Assembly (NCBI RefSeq): GCF_014750655.1
Contig: NZ_JABBXD010000014.1
Location: 1 to 64,000, forward strand
Direction of reading: 5' to 3'
DNA length: 64,000 nt
From: Salinimonas profundi
GTDB lineage: Bacteria; Pseudomonadota; Gammaproteobacteria; Enterobacterales; Alteromonadaceae
Below, one piece after another: positions 47,143 to 56,294 of the stretch (position 1 is the stretch's first letter; each line of letters opens with the position of its first letter). The notes beneath the pieces were generated by a model. The model did no database searches. It saw only the letters and a list, made by a program, of their open reading frames with translations, and was not told where the DNA came from. The translations under genes and the position numbers were made by a program.

Positions 47143-50100
47143 TTAGGGGAAATCCGCCTCGATGCGCTCCAGCAAAATCTGATTGTCATCATCAGAGACA
47201 AAAGCGCCATTGATTTGTAATGCGATTCGCTCGATGTTGGCTATCACACCAGCATCGTTGCTCTGAGGATTGAACGTGACCAGATTACTGCCCGGTGACA
47301 ACGGCTCGACAGCACCGTAAATTCGGACATAGTCTGGCGCGCCAGTTTGCACATACCCTTGAACGCTGAGATCCGCCGTTCCCGGCGTACCATTTACCCG
47401 CAATGTGAAAGTAATGGTCGCATCGGTATAATCGCGACTTCCTACCTGCAATATATAGTTGTGGGTTTCACTGGTACTATTTGGCTGCAGACTAACAGCC
47501 TGCTGGCTAGACTGATAAGTTACCGAGGCATCCGTTCCGAATTCACCCTGCATACCTTCATCATTATCAGCAAAATCATAAATAACTGTTTCTGCCGAAG
47601 GAATGACCGTCGGTATCTCCAGTCTGACATGGGTCATTGCAACACTTTGTGTATTACCGTTGGATAATGGCCCGTTGAGCTGCACGCCCAGTCGCTCGAC
47701 AATGGTCAGGTCGCCTGCAGCATTGTCCTCTGGCGCAAAAGAGATAACATTTTCTCCCGCTTGTACGGCTACCGCATCGCCATAGATTCTGGCATAAGCA
47801 GGTGCTCCGGTTTGCACAAACGGTTGAATTGTCAATCCGCCCTCCGCTTGCTCCTCGGTTACATTAAATGTGTAAGTTAACGACGCCCCGGTCAAATCAG
47901 ACAGACTCACTTCTTCAATAAAGACCTGTTCGTTGCTGGCCTGCCAGTCCGGTTCCAGTAACGCTGCCGGCGTAATATTGTCATAACTTACTGATGCAGA
48001 CGTGCCATAATCTCCGCGCCATCCCTGTACACCTTCGGCAAAGTTATACTCTATGACAGTGGGTGGGAGATTATCGCCGGGCACGATGATCTGGACCTGA
48101 CGGGCAAAGCTGGTGTACTGGCCTTCCTGAACCTGAACATACAGATTATAGATTCCCGGTACCAGGTCGTCAGCTATCGTTAATTGCCCAGTAGTTGCAT
48201 CCAGTGCAAAGCGTCCATCCTCATTGCCGCCTAATACTGCCCACATCACATCGCTTTGTGCAGTGTGCGCATTACCTGATGCATCAAATGAGGTGAAGTC
48301 AGCTATTTGCGTTCCGACTTCTGTCGTTTCATCAATGGTTATTGTGCCAGGCTGATTAAACTGAGGCGCAACTTCACGCACGTAACCTTTAAGCCACTTC
48401 AACGCTGGCTTTTCAGCTCCGTTGTCATACGCCAGTATGGCGCCCTGCGCTTCACGCCAGTGGCCTGGTAAATAACCCCATACGGTGATACCTTCGATGG
48501 CCGGATGATTCCAGTACATGGGAAATAGCCGCTGATACTCAAGCAGTTGAGTCAGTTCATCAGGGCCGTCAATATCCAGCTCGGTCATGTAAATATCTAA
48601 CCCGGTTTGCTGGTCAATACGATCAACATTGTTACGCTGGGTTTCCAGCGGTCCGGTGGTTGAAAATGCATGCCCCTGAAAGCCAACAGCGTCAATGAGG
48701 TCGCGTGATTGCAGCAGGTTCGCCAGATCAATGACCTTTTGCGTACGCTCGTTGGAGTTCACCACACTGTACTCATTGAACATCAACTGGGTCGAAGATG
48801 GAAAAATGTCTCTGGCCATTTGAAACGCATTAACAATCCAGTCGTAATCTGACGCTTTTTGAGCTGCATCCGCTGGACTATCACCCTGATCAATAAAATA
48901 GGCTTCTACCTGAGTGGTTGTTTCAGGATTAAACAAGCGCAGGCCGTCGACATAATCAGGTCTGTCGTTCTGGCCATCCGGTGGAGCATTATCGAACTCA
49001 TTAACGACTTCTATAAAATCAATATCCGGATAGCGAGCATTCACCAGTTCAAACCACTCACGAATTTCTGACAACTGGTCCGCAGGTTTCAGATCGCTTA
49101 TCCATCCCGGCTGCTGACTGCCCCATACCAGCACATGATGCTTGTAAATGAAGCCATTATCTTTAGCAACCTGGTATGCCTCGTCCAGTGCGGCCCAATT
49201 ATATTCATCGCGAGCCGCCTCAACAGATCCCCATTTCCCTGCATTTTCAGGGGTGACCTGATTCCAGTAGGCTTCAAAATTGGGACGCTGCGACCCACAG
49301 CAAACGCCACCTAAAAATTTATCCTTACCCTGTGCCAGAGGCGGACCTTCAGGTTCAAAAGGCTCAGGAGGAGGCAACCGTTCACCTGGCGCACCGTTTT
49401 CCAGTTGCTCGACGGTATAGGTTACGCCTTCAGGGGCAAACACAAATTTATCAATATCCAGGCCATCCTCACGGCCTGCGTAGCGGAAAATAGCAGTGGT
49501 ATTATCATTTTCCACACTATACTGGCCATCAGAGATTTTCACCCATCGGAATGCTCCGGGCGTATCGTCACCGCCGGTATCCACTATCGCGCCGGGCGTG
49601 TATCCATCTTCACCGGGCGCAGCGTATCCCAGGATGCTATTAACGAGTACCCAGCCCTGGTTGTTTCCCAGGCCCTGTGCAATATAGAAACTGTCGTCAT
49701 TGTCTCCTGCCGGGCCAATGCGGACCCTGGCATAAAGCGTATAGTCACCGGCCGATTCAAAACTTACAGCAAGTTCGCCGACCCGGTTGTCATTGGCCGG
49801 TTCATCTACACCATTAACACTGGCGGTAACAAACTGCGGCGGCCCTGCTTCTATGCGCATGTCCGCGCCTAAGAAGTTAAGTATTGCGCTCTGCCCGCCT
49901 TCTGCCTGTGCATAAACGCCTACATCCGGGTTATTTTGCTCAAGGATCGGGGTGTAAGTCAGCCGCTTGCGTTGCAGTTCAAACTGCAAGTTTATCGCCA
50001 GTGACTCCCCCGGATTAAGGGTCTCAGCGTCAATCATTACATAGGGTATACCGGAATCGGTATACCCATCAGCTTCTACCAGCGGGATGGAAGTGTCGGT

Positions 50101-50307
50101 AATCAGGATCCTAAGCGGTCCGGCCAGGGCTTCATCCCCACCATTAGACAGGGTTACCACCGAGTTGTAGACCCGGTTTACCCGATCTAAAGAGGCCCGG
50201 GCCGAGGCTAATTCCAGCGAGCTATCCGCCTGGATCCAGGCAGCATGCGCCATGCCGCTGCAACTAATTAGTGCAGAAAGAAGTGTAGTTTTAAACAAAT
50301 TGTTCAT
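47143..50307 (-). CDS. Multidomain secreted GH10 endo-beta-1,4-xylanase
   Basis: A 1054-residue exported xylanase. Signal peptide 1-22 (AHA-AW). Residues about 24-125: a beta-rich module of unknown name. About 150-300: carbohydrate-binding-like module (GDYTLYARVRIG, GAFRWVKI, GLDIDKFVF). About 325-650: GH10 barrel with FEAYWNQVTPENAGKW, HHVLVWGSQQPGWI, acid/base Glu near 436 in EVVNEFDN, and nucleophile Glu near 575 in YMTELDIDG. About 656-740: cadherin-like repeat (GRFALDATTGQLTI). About 750-900 and 905-1054: two related C-terminal modules, both holding VQTGAPxYxRIYG. It cleaves internal xylan bonds outside the cell. Its ATG overlaps the stop of the PEP-CTERM gene by four bases with GGAG six bases upstream. 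Confidence 0.93.
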   Translation of the reverse strand: MNNLFKTTLLSALISCSGMAHAAWIQADSSLELASARASLDRVNRVYNSVVTLSNGGDEALAGPLRILITDTSIPLVEADGYTDSGIPYVMIDAETLNPGESLAINLQFELQRKRLTYTPILEQNNPDVGVYAQAEGGQSAILNFLGADMRIEAGPPQFVTASVNGVDEPANDNRVGELAVSFESAGDYTLYARVRIGPAGDNDDSFYIAQGLGNNQGWVLVNSILGYAAPGEDGYTPGAIVDTGGDDTPGAFRWVKISDGQYSVENDNTTAIFRYAGREDGLDIDKFVFAPEGVTYTVEQLENGAPGERLPPPEPFEPEGPPLAQGKDKFLGGVCCGSQRPNFEAYWNQVTPENAGKWGSVEAARDEYNWAALDEAYQVAKDNGFIYKHHVLVWGSQQPGWISDLKPADQLSEIREWFELVNARYPDIDFIEVVNEFDNAPPDGQNDRPDYVDGLRLFNPETTTQVEAYFIDQGDSPADAAQKASDYDWIVNAFQMARDIFPSSTQLMFNEYSVVNSNERTQKVIDLANLLQSRDLIDAVGFQGHAFSTTGPLETQRNNVDRIDQQTGLDIYMTELDIDGPDELTQLLEYQRLFPMYWNHPAIEGITVWGYLPGHWREAQGAILAYDNGAEKPALKWLKGYVREVAPQFNQPGTITIDETTEVGTQIADFTSFDASGNAHTAQSDVMWAVLGGNEDGRFALDATTGQLTIADDLVPGIYNLYVQVQEGQYTSFARQVQIIVPGDNLPPTVIEYNFAEGVQGWRGDYGTSASVSYDNITPAALLEPDWQASNEQVFIEEVSLSDLTGASLTYTFNVTEEQAEGGLTIQPFVQTGAPAYARIYGDAVAVQAGENVISFAPEDNAAGDLTIVERLGVQLNGPLSNGNTQSVAMTHVRLEIPTVIPSAETVIYDFADNDEGMQGEFGTDASVTYQSSQQAVSLQPNSTSETHNYILQVGSRDYTDATITFTLRVNGTPGTADLSVQGYVQTGAPDYVRIYGAVEPLSPGSNLVTFNPQSNDAGVIANIERIALQINGAFVSDDDNQILLERIEADFP

Positions 50308-51002
50308 AACGCACTCCGTTTACCCGTCCGGTTACGCGACCCCGCAGCTATGCCAGCTAATCCTAACCCGAATAAGGCAAAAGTCAGAGGCTCATTGACC
50401 GATGCCATATTCACCGAGTTGATTGCAACGTTATCAATTTGCAGGAAGGAGGCGCCAAAGTCGGTCATGTCCGTTGCATCTGCGCCGAGCAACAGCTGAA
50501 ACTCGAGAGTAAGGGCATCCCAGGAAGCCAGCATATCATCCAGCATGACTTCAACATTATAGCTTTGCACACCATCAATATCCGCTTCAAGCAGGCTACC
50601 CAGTGTGCCATTTGCGTTATAGTAGGCACCAGTGCCATCACCCAGCCCCACTACAAAGTAGTCAGCGACGAAGCCCTGGTCCTGGCTGGTCAGTTCTGAG
50701 TTAACATTAAGATCAAAACTAAGCAAATACTGCGTGTCAGCCATCAGATCCACTCCCTGGAAAAGGGTATTGGCAAAAAACGCTTGTGTCTCCGGGCCAT
50801 CAACAGTCAGCTGAGCAGCACAGTTGGGCGCGCCAACCTGCTGAAAATCATTACCGGCAGCAAGTTCGCCAACACCATCGGTATCTTTCTGCCAACCGGC
50901 GAAGCTGCAATCAGAAAAGTCCCCATTAGAGATAAGATTGGCCTGTGCCTGGTGAGCCGAGGTCAGCGCCAGAAGCAGGCAAGCTAAAGTAGATTTTTTC
51001 AT
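50304..51002 (-). CDS. PEP-CTERM-like exported protein co-transcribed with the xylanase
   Basis: The 232-residue product has a signal peptide (1-21, QAQA-NL), a beta-sandwich carbohydrate-binding-like body (LISNGDFSDCSFAGWQKDTDG, a start typical of CBM4/9-like domains; LLSFDLNVNS; FLQIDNVAI) and a C-terminal sorting signal: NEP followed by a membrane helix (LTFALFGLGLAGIAAG) and a basic tail SRNRTGKR. This fits PEP-CTERM, with Asn-Glu-Pro replacing the usual Val-Pro-Glu-Pro. Such proteins are processed by an exosortase at the inner membrane and delivered to the surface or matrix. No exosortase gene is in the window. It directly precedes and overlaps the GH10 gene, suggesting it helps hold substrate or enzyme at the surface. 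Confidence 0.8.
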   Translation of the reverse strand: MKKSTLACLLLALTSAHQAQANLISNGDFSDCSFAGWQKDTDGVGELAAGNDFQQVGAPNCAAQLTVDGPETQAFFANTLFQGVDLMADTQYLLSFDLNVNSELTSQDQGFVADYFVVGLGDGTGAYYNANGTLGSLLEADIDGVQSYNVEVMLDDMLASWDALTLEFQLLLGADATDMTDFGASFLQIDNVAINSVNMASVNEPLTFALFGLGLAGIAAGSRNRTGKRSAL

Positions 51003-51010
51003 TTATTTCT

Positions 51011-51094
51011 CTCTGGTTTCATAATTTTAAGAAGAAAAAACGCCACCTGTACTGCTGAATAAATAATCAGGTATCGTATTACTATCAACCAGAG
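51011..51094 (-). promoter_or_regulatory. Long-range inverted repeat in the leader of the xylanase operon
   Basis: CTCTGGTT (51011-51018) and AACCAGAG (51087-51094) are perfect 8-base arms 68 bases apart. On the minus strand the second arm runs into the AGAG that serves as ribosome site of the PEP-CTERM gene (AACCAGAGAGAAATAAATG). If both arms are transcribed, pairing could hide that site. Confidence 0.3.
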
Positions 51095-51158
51095 CCACCC
51101 TCTTACATGTACTTTTTTAACATCCCATTAACGTTTTTACGCTTAATCAAAGAACACC

Positions 51159-51183
51159 AAAACAGGTCAGATCTACCTGTTTT
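51159..51183 (-). terminator. Terminator overlapping the end of the DNA ligase gene
   Basis: AAAACAGGT and ACCTGTTTT form a perfect 9-base stem around a 7-base loop, including the ligase stop codon. On the minus strand the 3' arm ends in four U's. It separates the ligase gene from the promoter of the PEP-CTERM-GH10 unit. Confidence 0.7.
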
Positions 51184-52036
51184 CTTGAGCGGGTGGGGTC
51201 GGTTTGATCCTCATAAAACTGGCAAAGCGGGGGATGCCGCGGGCCGTGAAGCCGTAATACTTAAACGTAATCCAGGTGCCTACCGGCGGCGGTGACTGGC
51301 GCTGCTCCAGACTGAACCCTGTTCCGATTTTAAAGCGCACGCCCTGTCGGGTTTCTACCAGCAGCGCGCCCATCAGATCGGTGAACTTTCCTTTGCCGGG
51401 CAAAAGGCGAATTACCCTTGCCTCGTCATCATCGTATCGCTTTGCCTTGAGTAGTGATGGGGTACGTCCGTTCTCGTACATTGCCTGCTTATGATGCAGC
51501 ATCAATCCTTCTCCACCCGCTGCAGTTACAGCCTCCAGCTCTGCGTCAAGCGCTTCATTACTTGTCAGAGTGTACTGGGGGATTACAGACAGATACGGAC
51601 TGCGTGTTTCTGTAACGAGCCTGTTCATCGCTTCCACACGTTGATAAAAAGGCGCTCGCAGTGTCGGCAGGTCGAAAAGCATCAGACGAACCTCACGCCA
51701 CCGGTTATCCGGCGTTTCAGAGAGCACCACAGAGGCAGTTTCTTCAAACTGGCCGCGCGCTATCCACAGCTCGCCGTCCATGACCGTATCCGGCCACCCT
51801 GCGATAAACCAATCTGGTGTGTGTATTTTGTTGCCATTTCTGGTAACCAGCTTTTCACCCGTCCAGCGGGCACGAATGCCGTCAAGCTTTTCGCTGACAA
51901 AATACTCACTGACCTTAACCGGCTCAGTAAGCGGTTGCGCCAGTTGCAACGGGTAAGTGACCTCATGTTGACCAGCCCCGTGTGCCGGCACAAGCAGCAT
52001 CAGCCCGATAATTGTCCATTGAATAAGGTAATTCAT
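51173..52036 (-). CDS. Periplasmic ATP-dependent DNA ligase (LigE type)
   Basis: A minimal ATP-dependent DNA ligase with a signal peptide. From ATG 52036 it is 287 residues: signal about 1-20 (LLVPAHGAG), then the nucleotidyltransferase domain with motif I SEKLDGIRARW (active-site Lys50), DGELWIARGQFEE (motif III-like region), LMLFDLPTL, EGLMLHH (motif IV) and LLKAKRYDDDEARVI (motif V), and an OB domain with GTGFSLEQR and GTWITFKYYGF. LigE enzymes of proteobacteria are exported and are thought to seal nicks in incoming DNA during natural transformation. An earlier TTG start is possible. No competence genes are near; its place between GH9 and GH10 genes seems accidental. Confidence 0.9.
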   Translation of the reverse strand: MNYLIQWTIIGLMLLVPAHGAGQHEVTYPLQLAQPLTEPVKVSEYFVSEKLDGIRARWTGEKLVTRNGNKIHTPDWFIAGWPDTVMDGELWIARGQFEETASVVLSETPDNRWREVRLMLFDLPTLRAPFYQRVEAMNRLVTETRSPYLSVIPQYTLTSNEALDAELEAVTAAGGEGLMLHHKQAMYENGRTPSLLKAKRYDDDEARVIRLLPGKGKFTDLMGALLVETRQGVRFKIGTGFSLEQRQSPPPVGTWITFKYYGFTARGIPRFASFMRIKPTPPAQENR

Positions 52037-52152
52037 AACAATGATTAGCAATGGTAAGAAAGCAGACAGTTTATCGGGCTGCTCAGTGATGAAAACTGTT
52101 CACAGGGACGTAAAAACAGAACATGCTTAATTGTGGTAGCGAGGTCTGACGT

Positions 52153-52182
52153 AAAAAAAAACCGCGCCGATGCGCGGTTTTA
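52153..52182 (-). terminator. Terminator of the GH9 gene
   Basis: On the minus strand AAACCGCG and CGCGGTTT form a stem around a 6-base loop, followed by a run of eight or nine U's. It lies about 20 bases past the GH9 stop codon. This is a textbook intrinsic terminator. Confidence 0.9.
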
Positions 52183-52201
52183 TAAAATGCCTTGTACAAT
52201 G

Positions 52202-54670
52202 TTAGCGCCCTGCCAGTTTCAGCGCTGCATTCACGGCAAAGATATAGGCGCCGCCAAGATTAATCACGTACTCGTTTTCACCCCATAAAAACGGCCAGTT
52301 TTCTTTGTTTTCGGGCAGATCCGGCTTCAAAATCAGCACCCCAGGTACGATGGCCCCGCTGATAAACGAGTAATCCGCACGGTTCATGCCATACGCCACT
52401 TTTTTGGATACTGTGCCTACGTTTGATACAAATGAAATATCTGAATCGGGATGGGTGCCGTATAAATAGTTTAAAGAACGATAGATAAGGTCCGCATCAA
52501 ATAACTCCGGAAAGGCGCTGTGCAGGTAATATTGTGTCACAGCCATTTCAAGAATAGTGCCGTTCCCCGCCCAGCCGTGCTCGGTAATTACCACACCGTA
52601 CGGATTTTGCGAGGTGGCTTTTTGCAACACCGACTGATAGCTTTTTGCCGCATTGCGGATGCGCTTTTTATAGGCGCTATCCATATGCGGCATAGCACGG
52701 ATCGCCAGCACCGCATTACGGCCAAAGTCAGACTCGATGTACGTCAGTAATCCGTTCACTGCCTTTTGGTACTGTTTATCTTTGGTGGTGATAAGTAGTT
52801 CAACTGCGGCTTTAAGTTTTTCCTCTTCCAAGCCACCGCCAGTGGTGTTACCGACTTGAAACATGTCAGGCTTTTTGTCCGCTTCCTGTGCCCAGGCGTT
52901 AATCGCGGTTTCACGACTTTCCCTGGCCAGCGCCGGCTTGTAATCCTGAAGCGCTCGGCTGGCTGCAGCCAGCGCCGCCATTGCGCCATAATTTAAGGGA
53001 GTAGATTTGGAGGTGAACGCCCAGCGATCGTCAAATACACCACTTCGGGTACCGTCGGATTCCGTTTCTTTCATTCCGGCGTCATAGATGAGGTTATCGG
53101 TCATCGTGAGCCCATCACCCAGATGGGTATACTGGCTGATGTCCGGAACGATAATTCCAGGAATGGCATGGCCTACCGCTTTGTACTGCGCAAGTAATGC
53201 CAGTGTACCGTGCTCGATTTGTTGCAGGATATCGGGCTTGCCATCAGGCACATGAATATCCACAAACTTGCGCTCGTAATCCACCAGCGTGGTATCACGC
53301 TTAAGGTCAAATTCCTCCCACGCCTGGACCAGCGTTCGCACAGTACGATACTGCGTTTGTGTGCGAATATCGTAGTCGCCAGCATCATACCAGCCGCCCA
53401 CGTTCAAACCTGGTATGTGCTCGCCCGGCTCGTATTGCGTATCAGTGGTCGGTCCCTGGGCGTACAGGTCGAAATGTTCATGATTGACCGGGGCCTGCAG
53501 GGCATCATCAAGGTGAGAGGCGCCGTGCCAGACCCGGTATGCTTCATTGACCAAAACATGATCCATCTGCACCGGAAAATAATGGTCCAGTGTTGGATGC
53601 CAGGCCTTTTCCAGAGCATCCTCAGCAATGGGAAAGGCAGCCGTTGTGGTCTGCCCGTAGCTAAGCTGATAAAGCCCCGGCTCAGTGATATCGCTGAAAT
53701 CGAAGCTGGCGTACTGATATCTGGTGTACTGACCTTTTGACTCAGGCTGCGCCTGTTTAACAAGCGTTGAAGAACCATCCGGATTGACCCTGACAAGCCG
53801 CGCCTGATGCTTGGTACTGTCGTTAATGTCCAGCTCTATGATCGCCTGCTTTGACTGCTGAGGTAAATACCCCACCTGTGAGTGCCCGATTACCGGGTCT
53901 CGCAGCCAGTCTTCATCCGTTGCTGCCGTCAGGCGCCATGTCAGTATATCGCCGGTCTTATCCGCCGGCAGCATCCCTCTGACCACAAACCATCCGTTTT
54001 GCGCTTTTGAGCGGCCGTCATACAGCTGCAGCTGCGCATTTTCAGATTCAATAGAAACACGCTTTTGCGCGACTTCCGGCGCAAGCACCAGGTGTTTACC
54101 TGTAGCCAGCGGCTCAGGCTCATGCTCACCGATAATTTCTTTCACACCTGTAGGATAAATGGGAAAGGCACCAGCCTGTCCGTCTGCCAGATACGCAGTT
54201 TCCATATAAGTGGCGGGCAAAAACTCCATATTAAAGCCGGCCTTGCCAACTAAAGAAGCCGGTAACGGCTTTGCTGTAGACAACGTGATTTGCACGCCGT
54301 TATCAATAGGCCGGGCAGAGATTGTATAGGTGAAGTCGTGCTCAGGGTAAGAGAGCGTAGCGCTAATACGATGCGTTTTTTCATCGACCTCACGTTTCAC
54401 GAAGGTAGGAATAGGATCCCACTGTTCAGGCGTGGCGCTTAACCGCACATCGCCGTTGGTCGCCGTTCGCTCACCAAAATGAATCAGCTCGACGCCACTG
54501 ATTTTTGAATCACCGAACAGGCCGTTATACCAGTTGCTGAATACAACCACATCCAGACTGGGCTGACTAAAGTACTCTTTATCATTCAGCTCGGGCTTTG
54601 CCGCACTGACTACCATCGGGACCACGGATAATGCACTGGCCACGGCCATGACAATCATCGATTTTCGCAA
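52202..54670 (-). CDS. Secreted GH9-family glycoside hydrolase with N-terminal Ig-like domain
   Basis: An 822-residue exported enzyme. The start is a TTG with GGAG seven bases upstream; the first downstream ATG is too far from it. Signal peptide about 1-23 (VVSA-AK). Residues about 25-250 form a beta-rich N-terminal region starting YFSQPSLDVVVFSNWYNGLFGD; about 255-345 an Ig-like CelD-N domain (SQVGYLPQQSKQAIIEL). The GH9 alpha/alpha barrel follows (about 370-820) with the catalytic-base motif GGWYDAGDYDIRTQTQ, DRWAFTSKSTPLNYGAMAALAAASR, and the acid-region Glu in WGENEYVINLGGAY. GH9 enzymes usually act on beta-1,4-glucans; in this xylan locus xyloglucan, mixed glucan or exo activity is possible. 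It is a single-gene unit. Confidence 0.85.
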   Translation of the reverse strand: MRKSMIVMAVASALSVVPMVVSAAKPELNDKEYFSQPSLDVVVFSNWYNGLFGDSKISGVELIHFGERTATNGDVRLSATPEQWDPIPTFVKREVDEKTHRISATLSYPEHDFTYTISARPIDNGVQITLSTAKPLPASLVGKAGFNMEFLPATYMETAYLADGQAGAFPIYPTGVKEIIGEHEPEPLATGKHLVLAPEVAQKRVSIESENAQLQLYDGRSKAQNGWFVVRGMLPADKTGDILTWRLTAATDEDWLRDPVIGHSQVGYLPQQSKQAIIELDINDSTKHQARLVRVNPDGSSTLVKQAQPESKGQYTRYQYASFDFSDITEPGLYQLSYGQTTTAAFPIAEDALEKAWHPTLDHYFPVQMDHVLVNEAYRVWHGASHLDDALQAPVNHEHFDLYAQGPTTDTQYEPGEHIPGLNVGGWYDAGDYDIRTQTQYRTVRTLVQAWEEFDLKRDTTLVDYERKFVDIHVPDGKPDILQQIEHGTLALLAQYKAVGHAIPGIIVPDISQYTHLGDGLTMTDNLIYDAGMKETESDGTRSGVFDDRWAFTSKSTPLNYGAMAALAAASRALQDYKPALARESRETAINAWAQEADKKPDMFQVGNTTGGGLEEEKLKAAVELLITTKDKQYQKAVNGLLTYIESDFGRNAVLAIRAMPHMDSAYKKRIRNAAKSYQSVLQKATSQNPYGVVITEHGWAGNGTILEMAVTQYYLHSAFPELFDADLIYRSLNYLYGTHPDSDISFVSNVGTVSKKVAYGMNRADYSFISGAIVPGVLILKPDLPENKENWPFLWGENEYVINLGGAYIFAVNAALKLAGR

Positions 54671-54803
54671 AATAACACTCCACCTTATTTGTTAATGGTA
54701 TGTTATCGAGCGACGAAAGATATAAAATTATGAATTCCGATTTCTCGTTTGTATTATCTGCTATTCGTTACTACCCAATTTTTAGTCAGCGCCCTGTCGG
54801 GCA

Positions 54804-54837
54804 ATAAAAAAAAGAGGCCAGTGGCCTCTTTTTTTCT
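54804..54837 (-). terminator. Terminator of the GH43-symporter transcript
   Basis: AGAGGCC and GGCCTCT form a stem with an AGT-type loop, flanked by eight A's on the left and seven T's on the right. On the minus strand it ends in a long U run, 22 bases past the sugar symporter gene. Confidence 0.9.
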
Positions 54838-54858
54838 CAGGAAAAAGCGGATAATGCC

Positions 54859-56292
54859 TTATCCCTGCATATCTTCCAGCTCCCGGCCTTTTGTTTCCTG
54901 AACCAGTTTGGTTACAAATACCACCGAGATAAGTGCGCAGATAGCATAGAATCCGTACGCACCGGCCAGGCCAACACCGGCCAGCAGAATAGGGAATGAC
55001 CAGGTAATAGCAAAGTTGGTTCCCCATTGCACCAGACCACTGACCGCCAGCCCTGAGCCACGAATCTGATTAGGGAACATCTCGCCCAGCATTACCCACA
55101 TCACTGGTCCCCAGGACATATTGAAAAAGAATACATACGCATTCGCTGCAACCAGTGCAAGGGTGCCATAGTCACCAAGAATTAAGCGTCCCGATGGATC
55201 TTGATCGGCATTTACAAACGCATAAACCATCAAACTCAGCGTGATTGTCATCCCCACCGAGCCCCACTTAAGTAGCGGCTTACGACCAATTTTATCAATG
55301 ACCATCAAAGTAATAATGCAGGCCGCGATACTAATTGCACCGCTGATAACATTGATGAGCAGCGAGTCGGATTCTGAAAAGCCCACTGCCTGCCACAGCA
55401 CCGCGCCATAGTAGAACACCACATTGATACCAACCAGCTGCTGAAACGTCGCCAGTCCAATACCCACCCAGACTATAGGGCGTATTTTGCCGGTCTCTTT
55501 TTGTTTTAAATCGGATAACGTAGGCGTGTGATCATTTGCCAGTGAACGTTCAATCTCCGCGACTTTCTTATTGGCTGCAACGCTGCCATAAAGTCGGGTT
55601 AATACGGTTCTGGCTTCCTCGTTGCGTTTTTTAACCATTAAAAAGCGCGGGCTTTCGGGGATAAAAAACAGCATGATGAAAAACAAAAATGCAGGAATCA
55701 GTTCCATCCAGAACATCCAACGCCAGGCGTTAAAACCCATCCATAATTCGCTGGTAGAACCTGCGGCAGCATCAGCCAGTAAATAGTTACTTAAAAATGC
55801 CGCGAACAGGCCGCTGATGATCGCGATTTGCTGAATGGAAGTGAGCATCCCTCTGAAGCGCGCAGGCGCTACTTCGGAAATATAGGCCGGTGCCATAACT
55901 GATGCAGCGCCCACAGCCAGTCCGCCAAGGATCCGATACACAATAAACTCACCGGAACCTGTGGCAACGCCTGAACCCCAGGCGCTGATGATAAAAAAGA
56001 CAGCGGCTGTCATCAGCAGTGAGCGGCGACCGTAACGATCCGCCAGACGGCCGGCGAAAAAGGCCCCTACCGCACACCCTAATAACATGCTCGAAACATT
56101 AAATCCTGTCCCTACACTTTCAGAATTAAATGCTTGTTGCAGCCCATCAACAGTGCCGTTGATTACCCCGCTATCAAACCCAAACAGAAAGCCACCTATT
56201 GTGGCTACAATACTGATGAAAACAATAAACGCAGTATTATTCATAGATTCATCGGCAGGCGTCACCGCCTGCCCGCTAAGTGTATTTTCCAT
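54859..56292 (-). CDS. MFS sugar/H+ symporter, probable xylose transporter
   Basis: A 477-residue major-facilitator protein of the sugar porter family with 12 membrane helices. Family signatures are plain: GFLFGFDSGVINGTVDGLQ in helix 1, the GRLADRYGRRSLL loop between helices 2 and 3, YISEVAPARFRGMLTSIQQ, PESPRFLMVKKR, the QQLVGINVVFYYGAVLWQ of helix 7 that lines the sugar site, DKIGRKPLLKWGS, and a terminal ETKGRELED. E. coli XylE has the same design. The context of xylosidases and xylAB makes D-xylose the likely substrate, though arabinose or glucose are possible. It starts two bases after the lipoprotein GH43 gene, so the two are co-expressed. Confidence 0.9.
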   Translation of the reverse strand: MENTLSGQAVTPADESMNNTAFIVFISIVATIGGFLFGFDSGVINGTVDGLQQAFNSESVGTGFNVSSMLLGCAVGAFFAGRLADRYGRRSLLMTAAVFFIISAWGSGVATGSGEFIVYRILGGLAVGAASVMAPAYISEVAPARFRGMLTSIQQIAIISGLFAAFLSNYLLADAAAGSTSELWMGFNAWRWMFWMELIPAFLFFIMLFFIPESPRFLMVKKRNEEARTVLTRLYGSVAANKKVAEIERSLANDHTPTLSDLKQKETGKIRPIVWVGIGLATFQQLVGINVVFYYGAVLWQAVGFSESDSLLINVISGAISIAACIITLMVIDKIGRKPLLKWGSVGMTITLSLMVYAFVNADQDPSGRLILGDYGTLALVAANAYVFFFNMSWGPVMWVMLGEMFPNQIRGSGLAVSGLVQWGTNFAITWSFPILLAGVGLAGAYGFYAICALISVVFVTKLVQETKGRELEDMQG

Positions 56293-56294
56293 AA

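Noticed and set aside
46915-47220. Plus-strand open frame of about 100 codons beside the RND adaptor gene
   Set aside because: It runs through the xylanase terminator and into the GH10 gene on the opposite strand, has no family resemblance and no ribosome site.
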